Source: Clostridium putrefaciens (lineage in GTDB: Bacteria > Bacillota > Clostridia > Clostridiales > Clostridiaceae). Taken from it: a DNA stretch of 64,000 nucleotides. Each line of letters starts with the position of its first letter. The first letter of the stretch is position 1. The position numbers and the translations under genes were made by a program. Under the pieces are notes generated by a model. It did not search any database and was not told where the DNA came from. It saw only the letters and a list, made by a program, of their open reading frames with translations. Positions 20,489-30,055 of the stretch are shown here, in pieces. The stretch lies in contig NZ_UFWZ01000001.1 in assembly GCF_900461105.1 (NCBI RefSeq), positions 1,364,001-1,428,000 on the forward strand, written 5' to 3'.

Positions 20489-21592
20489 TTGAAAATAGAT
20501 GAACCTGTAGCAAAGCACGGTGGAGATATATATACAGAAGGGTTATTTAAAAATAAAAATCTTTTAGATTTTAGCTCTAATGTAAATCCTTTAGGAGTTC
20601 CAAAGTCGTTTATAAAAAATATGGATAAGGCCATAAACGCAATTGAAAGATATCCTGATATACATTACAGGGAATCAAAAAAGGCCATAAAAGAATATTT
20701 AAAAGGTTTAGTAGAAGAGGAAGAAATAATACTTGGTAATGGGGCAGCTGAAATAATACAGCTAGCCGTTAGCAATTTTGAAAAGATTCTAATAGTAGTA
20801 CCCTCTTTTATAGAATACGAAGAATGTGCAAAGAAGGTTTTTTCTAAAATAGGATATTCTTACTTAGATAGTAATATGGAGTTAGATTATAAAGATATTA
20901 AAAGTAATGTATTGGATTATAATGCCTTAATACTTGGAAACCCTAATAATCCTAATGGAGGGTTAATAGATAAAAGAAGCTTTTATGAAATATTAGATAT
21001 TTGTGAGAAAAACTCAATAACAGTTATTGTTGATGAGGCATTTATTGAATTTGCAGGGGATGAATCCTTAAGTCTTGTAGAAGATATTAAAAGTTATAAC
21101 TGTCTATTTATAATAAGAGCTTTAACTAAGTTTTTTGCACTACCTGGCCTAAGAGTAGGATATGGAGTAAGTAAGAATAAAAAGTTAATAGATACCTTAA
21201 AAAACAAACAAATTCCGTGGAATATAAATTGTTTTGGAGAACTGGCTATTTTAGAAGTATTAAAAGATGAAGATTATATTAAAGATAGCTTAAATTGGGT
21301 AGAGTCTTCTAGAGAAATACTTGTAAGATCACTAAAGGACATAGAGTTCATAGAGGTTATTTATAAATCTTCAGGAAACTTTTTATTGTGTAGATTAAAG
21401 GGTATAACAGGAAAAAGGCTTTACGAATACTGTTTAAAAAAAGATATACTAATAAGAGTTTGTGATAATTATAAGGGTATTGACGAATATAATGTAAGAT
21501 TTGCAGTAAAGGATAGGTATAAAAACTCTATTTTAGTAAAAGCGTTAAAGGTTATAGAAAAAGAGTTAAAAGTTATAGAAAAAGAGGTGTAA
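20489..21592 (+). CDS. cobD: Threonine-phosphate decarboxylase CobD
   Basis: CobD is a PLP enzyme that decarboxylates L-threonine O-3-phosphate to (R)-1-aminopropan-2-ol phosphate, the linker added by CbiB. The 367-residue protein has KHGGDIYTEG at the start, FSSNVNPLG, LGNPNNPNGG, VDEAFIEF and the PLP lysine in RALTKFFALPGLRVGYG. TTG 20489 follows AGGAGAGG. The last residues contain a short duplicated LKVIEKE unit. Its substrate would come from the threonine kinase at 29202 in the same operon. Confidence 0.94.
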   Translation: MKIDEPVAKHGGDIYTEGLFKNKNLLDFSSNVNPLGVPKSFIKNMDKAINAIERYPDIHYRESKKAIKEYLKGLVEEEEIILGNGAAEIIQLAVSNFEKILIVVPSFIEYEECAKKVFSKIGYSYLDSNMELDYKDIKSNVLDYNALILGNPNNPNGGLIDKRSFYEILDICEKNSITVIVDEAFIEFAGDESLSLVEDIKSYNCLFIIRALTKFFALPGLRVGYGVSKNKKLIDTLKNKQIPWNINCFGELAILEVLKDEDYIKDSLNWVESSREILVRSLKDIEFIEVIYKSSGNFLLCRLKGITGKRLYEYCLKKDILIRVCDNYKGIDEYNVRFAVKDRYKNSILVKALKVIEKELKVIEKEV

Positions 21593-21596
21593 GAAT

Positions 21597-22934
21597 ATGA
21601 AAAGTATAATATTCTCATCTAATAAAAGTGGTGGAGGTAAGACTACAGTAACATTAGGTATAATTAATAGTCTTATAAGAAAAGGATATAAGGTTCAGCC
21701 ATATAAGGTAGGACCAGACTATATAGATACAGCCTTTCATAGTTATATAACTGGAAATAAATCTAGAAATTTAGATTTATTTTTAACAGGTGAAGATGCG
21801 GTAAAACAAATATATGATGAAAATTCTAAAGAAAAGGACTTAGGAATAATAGAAGGAGTCATGGGGTTATATGACGGTAAAGGAATAGAAAATATATATT
21901 CTACAGCTCATGTAGCAAAAACCTTAAATTTACCCGTGATTCTTATAATATCTTCTAGTGGTCAAAGTATTACTCTTTGTGCAGAAATAAATGGTATAAA
22001 GAATTTTGATGATGTAAATATAGCAGGCGTAATACTTAATAATATAACCGAAAGTTATTATAAAATATTAAAGCTTGCCATAGAAAAACATTGTAATTTA
22101 AAAGTATTTGGATATATACCAAAGGATGAAAATATTAACCTTGATAGTAGACATTTAGGACTTGTTCAAAGTAGCGAAATACATGATCTTAAAGAAAAGA
22201 TAGATTATATAAGTGATCTTGCTTATAAGCATATAGATATGGAATCTTTACTAGAAAGTTTTAAGGAAGTAACTTTAAGCTACGAACCAATAAGAGATAT
22301 AAAATATAGGAATATTAATGTATCTATAGCTAGAGATAAGGCATTTTCCTTTTATTATGAAGAAAACATTGAAATATTAAAAAAGGCTTCAAATGTTAAG
22401 TTTTTTAGTCCTCTTAATGATGAATGTATACCAAAGGATACAGATTTTTTATATATAGGTGGTGGATATCCAGAAATATTTAAAGAAGAATTAAGTAAAA
22501 ATGAGTCTATGAGGATTAGTATAAATAACGCACTAAAATCAGGAACATTTTGTTATGCTGAATGTGGAGGTCTTATGTATCTTTGTGATTCTATAGAAGG
22601 CAGTGACATGGTTGGTTTCTTTAAAGGTGATGCAGTTATGAATAAAAGGCTTCAAAATTTTGGGTATGCAACCCTTAAGGTTACTGAAGGTACTAAATTA
22701 TTACCAAAAGGATTTACAATGAATTGCCATGAGTTTCACAAGTCTTCTGTAAACTTAGAGGAAGAAAAGATTTATGAATTAAAAAAGATTCTTTACAATG
22801 GTAATACAAAGATATGGAATTGTGGATATTATAAAAATAATACATTAGGATCTTATGCTCATTTACACTTTTATAATAATATGGGTTTTATAGAAGGTTT
22901 GTTAAAAGGTGTAAAGATTGAGGAAAATATATAA
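21597..22934 (+). CDS. cbiA: Cobyrinate a,c-diamide synthase
   Basis: CbiA amidates the a and c side chains of cobyrinic acid, using glutamine and ATP. The P-loop is FSSNKSGGGKTTVTLGI and VGPDYIDTAFH is family specific. The C-terminal glutamine amidotransferase-like domain has YIGGGYPEIF and the nucleophile cysteine in CYAECGGLMYLC. Length 445 is normal. It starts 5 bases after cobD, with AAGAGGTG as ribosome binding site. Confidence 0.95.
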   Translation: MKSIIFSSNKSGGGKTTVTLGIINSLIRKGYKVQPYKVGPDYIDTAFHSYITGNKSRNLDLFLTGEDAVKQIYDENSKEKDLGIIEGVMGLYDGKGIENIYSTAHVAKTLNLPVILIISSSGQSITLCAEINGIKNFDDVNIAGVILNNITESYYKILKLAIEKHCNLKVFGYIPKDENINLDSRHLGLVQSSEIHDLKEKIDYISDLAYKHIDMESLLESFKEVTLSYEPIRDIKYRNINVSIARDKAFSFYYEENIEILKKASNVKFFSPLNDECIPKDTDFLYIGGGYPEIFKEELSKNESMRISINNALKSGTFCYAECGGLMYLCDSIEGSDMVGFFKGDAVMNKRLQNFGYATLKVTEGTKLLPKGFTMNCHEFHKSSVNLEEEKIYELKKILYNGNTKIWNCGYYKNNTLGSYAHLHFYNNMGFIEGLLKGVKIEENI

Positions 22935-23013
22935 TGAAAATTATTAAAAGTTTAATATAGTAAAGGTAGACTTTTAAAAAAGGACTTACTAAAGATATGG
23001 AGGAAGTGATTAA

Positions 23014-23637
23014 ATGGATTATATAAAGGTACCAATGGATATAGAAAAAAAGAGTTTTGAGATAATAGGTAGTGAAATGGGAGAAAGTAGCTTTTCAAAG
23101 GAAGAACTATTAATAGTAAAAAGAGTTATACATACTACAGCGGATTTTGAATATAAAGATTTAATATATATAAGAGAAGGTTCTATAGATAAGGCAAAAG
23201 AATTATTAAAAAAGGGCATAACAATATATACTGACACTAATATGGCATTATCGGGAATTAACAAAAAGGCTTTAGAACAATTAGGGTGTAAGGTAATATG
23301 TTATGTAAATAAAGAGGAAACCTTTAAGTTAGCTAAGGAAAAAGGAATAACAAGATCTATGGCTGCAGTAGAAACAGCTTTAGAAGAGGGCGTAGAGTTC
23401 TTTGTTTTTGGAAACGCACCTACAGCTCTATTTAAACTTAAGGAACTTACAGAAGGTGGAATCGGAAAAGCTGCATTTATTATAGGAGCACCTGTAGGAT
23501 TCGTAGGGGCTAGTGAATCAAAGGAAGAAATAGAAAAGATGAATTTACCTATGATAACTATAAGAGGTAGAAAAGGTGGAAGCGGTGTGGCTGCATCTAT
23601 AGTAAATGCACTCTTATATATGATAACTAAAAGATAA
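23014..23637 (+). CDS. cbiC: Cobalt-precorrin-8 methylmutase
   Basis: CbiC moves the C-11 methyl group to C-12, giving cobyrinic acid. The 207-residue protein carries the catalytic histidine in VKRVIHTTADFEY, TDTNMALSGINK, RSMAAVETALEEG and PVGFVGASESKE, which are standard for the family. The ATG follows AGGAAG. A 79-base gap separates it from cbiA. Confidence 0.95.
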   Translation: MDYIKVPMDIEKKSFEIIGSEMGESSFSKEELLIVKRVIHTTADFEYKDLIYIREGSIDKAKELLKKGITIYTDTNMALSGINKKALEQLGCKVICYVNKEETFKLAKEKGITRSMAAVETALEEGVEFFVFGNAPTALFKLKELTEGGIGKAAFIIGAPVGFVGASESKEEIEKMNLPMITIRGRKGGSGVAASIVNALLYMITKR

Positions 23638-23695
23638 AGTTATTTTATCTAATATAGATGCGGTATAAAATGAGATATTTAAAGAGGTGAAAAGA

Positions 23696-24784
23696 TTGCT
23701 TGACCTATATGTTAATTTTAATGGAAAGAGTCTAAGATGTGGATATACAACAGGTTCCTGCGCTGCAGCTGCAGCTAAGGCTGCAACTGTAATGTTATTT
23801 AACCATAAAGATAATATTTCTATTATACATATTGATACACCAAGAGCTATGAAGCTTAATATACCAATTGAAAAGTTTAATAGAGGTGAAAATTATGTAG
23901 AATGTTGTGTCTTAAAGGATGGTGGAGATGATCCTGATGCCACAAATGGAATGGAAATTTGGGCTAGGGCTACTTTAAAAGACAGTGGATACATTTTAAA
24001 GGCTGGAAAAGGTATTGGTGTGGTTACGGAAATAGGTTTACCTATAGAAAAAGGTGGCTTTGCTATAAATCCTATACCAAGAACTATGATAGAAAAAGAA
24101 GTTAAAGCTGTAATTCCAAGTGGTTATGGTGTTGAGATAACCATATTTGTGCCAAGGGGAGAAGAAGTAGCACAAAGAACATTTAATCCAAGGCTTGGAA
24201 TAGTAGGTGGAATATCCATATTAGGTACAACGGGTATAGTAACGCCTATGTCGGAGGATGCTATAAAAGAATCCATAAAGATTGAACTAGAACAAAAAAT
24301 TAAAAAGGGAAGCAAAGTTTTAGTTTTAGTTTTCGGTAATATAGGAGAAGAACAAGCGCTAAGTGAAGGATATATCCTGGAAGATATAGTTATAATATCG
24401 AATTATGTAGGTTTCGCATTAGATATATGCATGGAACACTCTGTGAAAAACGTATTAATAGTGGGTCATATAGGGAAGCTTTCCAAGATATCCGCTGGAT
24501 GTTTTCAAACTCACAGCAGGGTTTGTGATGTAAGGCTTGAGGTTTTAGCTCTAGAACTTGCACTAATTGGAGCAAATAAAGATTTAGTAAATCTTATATA
24601 TTCTCAAAAGACCACAGATGGTGCTATTAAGTTAATCCCAGAGGAATATAGTGAAGTTTATTATAACATAGGTAAAAAGATTAAAAATAGAGTAGAAAAT
24701 TATTGTTATAAAACATTAAAGGCAGAAGTTATAATGTTTTGTGACACAAAAAATAGAAAAGTACTGTGCAAAATCCATGATTAG
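23696..24784 (+). CDS. cbiD: Cobalt-precorrin-5B C1-methyltransferase CbiD
   Basis: CbiD methylates C-1 with SAM during ring contraction chemistry in the anaerobic pathway. The protein begins [19 protein letters not shown], then [10 protein letters not shown], with [11 protein letters not shown] and [14 protein letters not shown] further on, all typical of CbiD. The frame is open from a GTG at 23687, but that GTG is part of the AGAGGTG ribosome binding site. TTG 23696, 6-7 bases downstream, gives the usual N-terminus, so I use it (362 residues). Confidence 0.93.
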   Translation: MLDLYVNFNGKSLRCGYTTGSCAAAAAKAATVMLFNHKDNISIIHIDTPRAMKLNIPIEKFNRGENYVECCVLKDGGDDPDATNGMEIWARATLKDSGYILKAGKGIGVVTEIGLPIEKGGFAINPIPRTMIEKEVKAVIPSGYGVEITIFVPRGEEVAQRTFNPRLGIVGGISILGTTGIVTPMSEDAIKESIKIELEQKIKKGSKVLVLVFGNIGEEQALSEGYILEDIVIISNYVGFALDICMEHSVKNVLIVGHIGKLSKISAGCFQTHSRVCDVRLEVLALELALIGANKDLVNLIYSQKTTDGAIKLIPEEYSEVYYNIGKKIKNRVENYCYKTLKAEVIMFCDTKNRKVLCKIHD

Positions 24785-24796
24785 TGAGGTGAAATA

Positions 24797-25399
24797 ATGG
24801 TTTATGTAGTAGGCATTGGACCAGGTCATAAGGATTATATATTACCAAAGGCCATAAAGGTTTTAAATGAAAGTGATATTATAATAGGTTTTAGTAGGGC
24901 GTTAGATGGTATAGATGTTTCAAAAGATAAAAAGATTGGTATAAAGTCTTTAAGTGAAGTTTTAGATGTTCTAGAAAAGTATTATGGGAAAACCATATCT
25001 ATAATTGCCTCAGGAGACCCTTCTTTTTATGGAATAAGTGACTTTATAAATAGAAATTATAAAGGTGAAACTAATATAATTACTGGCATTAGCTCAATTC
25101 AATACTTCGCATCAAAAATTAATAAGGCCTTAGATCACGCATACTTAGGAAGTGTTCATGGAAGGGAAGAGGACTTTATACATAAAGTTAAAGAAAATAG
25201 TCGTTCTTTTTGGTTAACAGATAGGAATAATACTCCTTCTATTTTATGTAATAAGCTTAATGACAATAATATTAAAGCAAAGGTTTATGTAGGTGAGGAT
25301 CTTTCCTATGATAATGAAATTATAACTATAGATTATAGTTATAATTTATTAGATAAAGAGTTTTCTTATCTATGTGTAATAATGGTAGAATCATTTTAG
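24797..25399 (+). CDS. cbiE: Cobalt-precorrin-7 C5-methyltransferase CbiE
   Basis: CbiE is the SAM-dependent C-5 methylase that pairs with CbiT. The 200-residue protein shows the tetrapyrrole methylase pattern: VVGIGPGHKDYILPKAIK at the start, IIASGDPSFYGISDF and ITGISSIQYFASKI. It is followed after 12 bases by cbiT. In many organisms the two are fused as CobL; here they are separate. Confidence 0.93.
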   Translation: MVYVVGIGPGHKDYILPKAIKVLNESDIIIGFSRALDGIDVSKDKKIGIKSLSEVLDVLEKYYGKTISIIASGDPSFYGISDFINRNYKGETNIITGISSIQYFASKINKALDHAYLGSVHGREEDFIHKVKENSRSFWLTDRNNTPSILCNKLNDNNIKAKVYVGEDLSYDNEIITIDYSYNLLDKEFSYLCVIMVESF

Positions 25400-25411
25400 G
25401 AGGATTTAAAT

Positions 25412-25972
25412 ATGGCGTTTATAAAGGATGAAGAATTTTTAAGAGGCGATTGTCCTATGACAAAAGAAGAGATAAGAATATTAAGTATAGCAAAGCTCGA
25501 TATTAGTGAAGAACATAGGGTTTTAGATGTAGGGGCTGGTACAGGTAGTGTTACTATTCAAGCATCTAAAATGTGTCTAAAAGGGCAAGTTATAGGTATA
25601 GAGAAAGATCCAGCAGCTTTAGAGGTTATATATAAGAATATAGATAAATTTAAGGCTTCAAATATAAAAATTATAGAAGGTGAAGCTCTTAAGGTTTTTA
25701 ATGATATAAAAGGAGAGTTTAATAGAATATTTATAGGTGGTAGTGGAGGAAACGTTGAAGAGATTATAATAAATTATTCATCGTTGCTTAAAGAAGACGG
25801 TAAGATGGTTTTAAACTTTATAACTATAGATAATTTATACAAATCAATGAGTACCTTAAAATCTTTAGGTTTTAAGGTGGAATGTAGTCAAATATCCGTA
25901 AGTAAGACTAAGGGAAAAGCTTCTATGTTATTTGCAAATAACCCTATTTTCATATTAGAGGCTACAAGATAA
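25412..25972 (+). CDS. cbiT: Cobalt-precorrin-6B C15-methyltransferase (decarboxylating) CbiT
   Basis: CbiT methylates C-15 and decarboxylates the C-12 acetate side chain. It is a class I Rossmann methyltransferase of 186 residues, unlike the other methylases here. The segment GDCPMTKEEIR is typical of the CbiT N-terminus. SAM-binding motif I is VLDVGAGTGSVTIQAS, and IFIGGSGGNVEEI lies later. AGGAGG precedes the start. Confidence 0.94.
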   Translation: MAFIKDEEFLRGDCPMTKEEIRILSIAKLDISEEHRVLDVGAGTGSVTIQASKMCLKGQVIGIEKDPAALEVIYKNIDKFKASNIKIIEGEALKVFNDIKGEFNRIFIGGSGGNVEEIIINYSSLLKEDGKMVLNFITIDNLYKSMSTLKSLGFKVECSQISVSKTKGKASMLFANNPIFILEATR

Positions 25973-26003
25973 AGTATAATTAAGATTTTTAGGAGGAAAG
26001 AGT

Positions 26004-26669
26004 ATGGCTAAATTGTATGGGGTTGGAGTAGGACCTGGAGATAAAGAGCTACTTACTATAAAAGCTATGAATATTATTAAAGATGCAAAAGTTATTGTAG
26101 TTCCAAGTGCCATGTCTGGTGGTAAGAGCATAGCTCATGAAGTTGCTGAAGATTACATAAATGAAGATGCAGAAGTTTTGGTAAAACATTTCCCTATGGG
26201 ATCAAATGACCAAGAAGAAAAGATTTATGAGGCATTTAAATCTATTGAAGAAAAACTTATAGAAGGTAAGGACGTAGTTTTCTTAACTATAGGAGACCCT
26301 TTTGTATATAGCACTTATATATATTTATTAAAGTATGTAGAAGAAAAGGGGTATGAAACTGAGACAGTACCTGGAATAACATCCTTTTGTGCTTGTGCAA
26401 GCATTGCAAAACAACCTTTAGTAATTGGTGATGAACCACTTTTAATATTACCAGCTAATAGATTAGATGCTATAAAAGATGAAAAATATATAGTAATAAT
26501 GAAAGTTTATAAGATAGAAGAAGATGTTATAAACTTTTTAGAAGAAAAAGGTTATGATTATGTATATATAAAAAGAGCTGGAAGAGAAGGTCAAACTGTT
26601 CTTAAAGATAAGGCTGAGATATCAAAACAAAAAGAATATATGTCTTTAATAATTGCAAACAAAATATAA
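26004..26669 (+). CDS. cbiL: Cobalt-factor II C20-methyltransferase CbiL
   Basis: CbiL methylates C-20 of cobalt-factor II, the first methylation after cobalt insertion. The 221-residue protein has LYGVGVGPGDKELLTIKAM, a proline-rich insertion site around VVVPSAMSGGKS typical of CobI/CbiL, LTIGDPFVYSTYIY and VPGITSFCACAS. AGGAGG at about 25991-25996 precedes the ATG. Confidence 0.94.
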   Translation: MAKLYGVGVGPGDKELLTIKAMNIIKDAKVIVVPSAMSGGKSIAHEVAEDYINEDAEVLVKHFPMGSNDQEEKIYEAFKSIEEKLIEGKDVVFLTIGDPFVYSTYIYLLKYVEEKGYETETVPGITSFCACASIAKQPLVIGDEPLLILPANRLDAIKDEKYIVIMKVYKIEEDVINFLEEKGYDYVYIKRAGREGQTVLKDKAEISKQKEYMSLIIANKI

Positions 26670-26688
26670 TTTAAAAGGAGAAGATAAT

Positions 26689-27441
26689 ATGGTTTATTTT
26701 ATTGGCGCAGGCCCTGGAGATGTGGATCTTATAACTGTAAAGGGAAGAGAAATACTTTCAAAGGCAGATGTAATAATATATGCGGGATCTCTTGTGAATT
26801 CCGAGCATTTAAAGTTTTGTAAGGAAGGTTCGAAGGTATATAACTCAGCTTCTATGACCTTACCTGAGGTTATTGAAGTTATTAGAGAGTTTCATGGAGA
26901 GGATAAAACAATCGTAAGGCTTCATACAGGGGACCCGGCTATATATGGTGCTATAAAAGAACAGATGGATGAGCTTGAAAAGTATGATATTGAGTATAAA
27001 GTTATACCAGGAGTAAGCTCTTTTTCAGCGGCAGCAGCAGCTATAAAAAAAGAATTTACATTACCATCTGTAAGTCAAACTGTTATATTAACAAGGGTTG
27101 AGGGAAGGACTCCCGTTCCAGCTAACCAAGACTTAGAAATACTTGCAAGGACTAATGCTTCTATGGCAATATTCCTTTCTATATCTATGATAGATAAGGT
27201 AGTAGCTAAACTTAAGAAAGGTTATGGCAGGGGAGATGTACCTATTGCAGTAGTGGAAAGAGCTACGTGGGAAGATGAAAGAATTTTGATTGGAACGTTA
27301 GACAATATATCAGAAAAGGTTAAAGAAGCTAAGATAGTTAAATGTGCACAAATTTTAGTTGGTGATTTTATAGATTGTGATTATGAAAAGAGTCTTCTTT
27401 ATGATGAGAGTTTTTCTCATATGTATAGAAAGGGAAAATAA
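26689..27441 (+). CDS. cbiF: Cobalt-precorrin-4 C11-methyltransferase CbiF
   Basis: CbiF methylates C-11. The protein begins VYFIGAGPGDVDLITVKG, then IIYAGSLVN, RLHTGDPAIYGAIKEQM and VIPGVSSFSAAAAA, the standard tetrapyrrole methylase set for CobM/CbiF. The frame is open from a TTG at 26653 inside cbiL, but AAAGGAGAAG lies directly before ATG 26689, giving 250 residues. The stop overlaps the cbiG start by one base. Confidence 0.94.
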   Translation: MVYFIGAGPGDVDLITVKGREILSKADVIIYAGSLVNSEHLKFCKEGSKVYNSASMTLPEVIEVIREFHGEDKTIVRLHTGDPAIYGAIKEQMDELEKYDIEYKVIPGVSSFSAAAAAIKKEFTLPSVSQTVILTRVEGRTPVPANQDLEILARTNASMAIFLSISMIDKVVAKLKKGYGRGDVPIAVVERATWEDERILIGTLDNISEKVKEAKIVKCAQILVGDFIDCDYEKSLLYDESFSHMYRKGK

Positions 27442-28424
27442 TGAAACTTGCTATAATAACTTTTACATCTAGGGGAAAAGCTATTGTAAATAAGTTGAAA
27501 GATCATATATCATTAGATCATTATTATAAAAAAGGTGAAGAAGATTTTGATGTTTATAAATTAACTAAAACATTGATGCAAGATTATGAAGGTATAGTAT
27601 TTATAGGTGCCATAGGTATTGCAGTAAGGTCAATAGCACCTAATATTACAACTAAGGATAAGGATCCAGCGGTGGTGGTAGTAGATAATGCAGGTAAATA
27701 TGTAATAAGTGTTTTAAGTGGACACTTAGGTGGAGCTAATGATCTTTGTATAACACTTGCAGAAATATTAAATGCAGAACCTATAATAACTACAGCGACT
27801 GATAACTTAGGTAAAGTAGCTCCAGACATCATTGCTAAAAATAACAGCTTACTTATTGATGACTTAGACAAAGCTAAGGCTATATCCTCTCTATTAGTAG
27901 AGGATAGGAAGGTATATTTTAAAGATGAAAGATCTTTAATAAATATACCTAAAGGATACACAAAGGATTTATTAGAAAGTCTAGGAGCTGTTATTATAAC
28001 TAATAAAAACAAAGTAGATTCATATAATAAGCCTTGTTTAAAGCTTATAAGACGGGATATAGTTTTAGGAATTGGATGTAAAAAGGATTATGATCCCAAA
28101 GAGATGATGGATAAGGTTTTAGAAAAGTTAGAGTATTATAATATTGATAAAAGAGCAGTAAGATATATATCTACAGTGGAAGTAAAAAAGGATGAACTTG
28201 CAATAAATAATTTATGTAAAAAGCTCAAATGTGATATTAAAATATTTCCCTTAGAGGAAATAAAAAAGGTTCAGCATAAATATCCAGGAAGTGATTTTGT
28301 AGAAAAGACAATTGGAGTTAGATCTGTGGCGGAACCTGTTTTAGAGCTTGCAGGAGCTATAGCATTTACAAAAAGATTATCCTTAGAGGGCATGACCTTA
28401 TGCATAGGAGAATTGGAGGGATAG
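27441..28424 (+). CDS. cbiG: Cobalt-precorrin-5A hydrolase CbiG
   Basis: CbiG opens the delta-lactone of cobalt-precorrin-5A and releases acetaldehyde, part of the anaerobic ring contraction. The 327-residue protein contains the core FIGAIGIAVRSIAPNI and SVLSGHLGGANDLC, followed by a C-terminal CobE-like domain starting LGIGCKKDYDPKEM and ending in the FTKRLSLEGMTLCIGE region. Its ATG overlaps the cbiF stop, indicating coupled translation. Confidence 0.94.
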   Translation: MKLAIITFTSRGKAIVNKLKDHISLDHYYKKGEEDFDVYKLTKTLMQDYEGIVFIGAIGIAVRSIAPNITTKDKDPAVVVVDNAGKYVISVLSGHLGGANDLCITLAEILNAEPIITTATDNLGKVAPDIIAKNNSLLIDDLDKAKAISSLLVEDRKVYFKDERSLINIPKGYTKDLLESLGAVIITNKNKVDSYNKPCLKLIRRDIVLGIGCKKDYDPKEMMDKVLEKLEYYNIDKRAVRYISTVEVKKDELAINNLCKKLKCDIKIFPLEEIKKVQHKYPGSDFVEKTIGVRSVAEPVLELAGAIAFTKRLSLEGMTLCIGELEG

Positions 28425-28428
28425 TGTA

Positions 28429-29193
28429 ATGATAGGATTAATTTTAGGTACTTCTGAAGGAAAGAAATTATTATCTTTAATAAATAAGTATACAGAAGAC
28501 ATATTTGTGTCTACGGCTACTGAATATGGTGGAGAATTATTAAAAGAGTATAAATATAAATATATAAACACTAAACCTTTAGATAAAGATCAGCTTGAAG
28601 CTATGATGATAAAACATAATATAAAAGTATTAATAGATGCTTCACATCCTTATGCCGAGGTGGTTACAAAAAATGCTATAGAGGTTTGTGAAAAGAGAAA
28701 TATAACCTACATAAGGTATGAGAGAAAATCTACAATAGATAAATATAAAGATTATCATAAGCTTATATTAGTAGAGGACTACCAAAGGTTAGAAGAAGAA
28801 CTAAGGTATTTAAACGGAAATGTATTAAATACAACGGGTAGTAGAAATGTAAATAAATTTACCTCGATGAATATACAAAATAGGATAATTCATAGAGTGC
28901 TACCTACTATAGAATCTATAGATATTTGTTTAAAGTCAGGCGCTACTGTAGAGAATATAATTGCTATAAAAGGACCCTTAGATAAAGCTTTAAATAAAGC
29001 ATTTATAGAGGCTTTTGATGCTAAAATTATAGTTATGAAGGATAGCGGAGTTCAAGGTGGAACTATAGAAAAGATAGAAGCTGCCATAGAACTAGATTTA
29101 TGGGTTGCTGTTATAGGTCGCAAAGACAAACCTAATGCGCTTTGTTTTAATGATGAGGCTAAGCTTTCAGAGTATCTAAGCTCTATTTTATAG
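28429..29193 (+). CDS. cbiJ: Cobalt-precorrin-6A reductase CbiJ
   Basis: CbiJ reduces the macrocycle of cobalt-precorrin-6A with a nicotinamide cofactor. The 254-residue protein has LILGTSEGKKLL at the start, LIDASHPYAEVVTKNA, a conserved YIRYER segment, LNTTGSRNVNKF and MKDSGVQGGTIEKIEAA. GGAGGG, at the end of cbiG, is the ribosome binding site. Confidence 0.93.
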   Translation: MIGLILGTSEGKKLLSLINKYTEDIFVSTATEYGGELLKEYKYKYINTKPLDKDQLEAMMIKHNIKVLIDASHPYAEVVTKNAIEVCEKRNITYIRYERKSTIDKYKDYHKLILVEDYQRLEEELRYLNGNVLNTTGSRNVNKFTSMNIQNRIIHRVLPTIESIDICLKSGATVENIIAIKGPLDKALNKAFIEAFDAKIIVMKDSGVQGGTIEKIEAAIELDLWVAVIGRKDKPNALCFNDEAKLSEYLSSIL

Positions 29194-29201
29194 GGGTATT
29201 T

Positions 29202-30053
29202 ATGAATTATGTAAGCAAATACCCTGGTAGCCTTGGGGAAATATTTCAAGGGAACATGAAAGATAAGGATCTGCTCTTATCTTTTCCTTGCGATATATAT
29301 ACTGAGGTTACCTTAAAAGAGGAAAAGAGAATAGATTTAGATAAAAATAATAATAAATGCTATGAATTTTTAAAAGCTGTCCTTAAAACTTGGGGATATG
29401 AGAGGCTTTATAAAGACTTTATAATAAACATTAAATCAGATATACCAAGAGGAAAAGGATTTGCTAGTAGCACTGCAGATATATGTGCCTTATATAATTG
29501 TTTATTAAAATGCTTTAACAAAAAGTTTTCAGAAGAAGAACTCATAGTGCTAGCTGTATCTATAGAGCCTACAGATAGTATAATATTTGAAAATGCTACA
29601 TTGTTTCAATATAAAGATGGTAAGTTTTCTTTAGAACTTGGAAATTATATGGAGTTTTATGTTATGGTATATGAAGGTCAAAGATTAATAAATACTATAG
29701 ATTTTAATAACACATCAATAGGTGGTTTAGCTAAATTAGATTATTTAGAAAAAGACTTAATGGAAGCTTTTAATGAGAAAAGTATTAGAAAGTTAGCAAA
29801 AGTAAGTACAGATAGTATTGTTTTAAATGAAGGAAGACTGCATTACTCCATTTTAAATGATGTTATTAAAATATGTGAATATACTGAAGGCCTTGGTATA
29901 ATAGGGGCTCATAGTGGTGATGTTTTAGGTATAATATATGAAGATGAACAAAGTCTTAAAAAAGGTTTAGATTTAAATATAAAGGTTAAGGATTATAGAT
30001 GTTATGGAATAAAGACTTTGAGTTCTATTGATAGATATAGAAAGAAGGTATAA
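29202..30053 (+). CDS. pduX: L-threonine kinase (PduX-like, GHMP family)
   Basis: This probably phosphorylates L-threonine to threonine O-3-phosphate, the CobD substrate. The 283-residue protein starts KYPGSLGEIFQG, and the GHMP kinase ATP loop is SDIPRGKGFASSTADICALY. A later glycine-rich stretch, LGIIGAHSGDVLGIIY, matches the C-terminal GHMP motif. The GHMP assignment is certain. The threonine specificity rests on PduX-like features and on the setting between cbiJ and cbiH in an operon that also has cobD and cbiB. Confidence 0.85.
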   Translation: MNYVSKYPGSLGEIFQGNMKDKDLLLSFPCDIYTEVTLKEEKRIDLDKNNNKCYEFLKAVLKTWGYERLYKDFIINIKSDIPRGKGFASSTADICALYNCLLKCFNKKFSEEELIVLAVSIEPTDSIIFENATLFQYKDGKFSLELGNYMEFYVMVYEGQRLINTIDFNNTSIGGLAKLDYLEKDLMEAFNEKSIRKLAKVSTDSIVLNEGRLHYSILNDVIKICEYTEGLGIIGAHSGDVLGIIYEDEQSLKKGLDLNIKVKDYRCYGIKTLSSIDRYRKKV

Positions 30054-30055
30054 GT

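Noticed and set aside
27584-28012. 142-codon open frame opposite cbiG
   Set aside because: It is antisense to a clear family member, with no ribosome binding site and serine/leucine-rich shadow composition.
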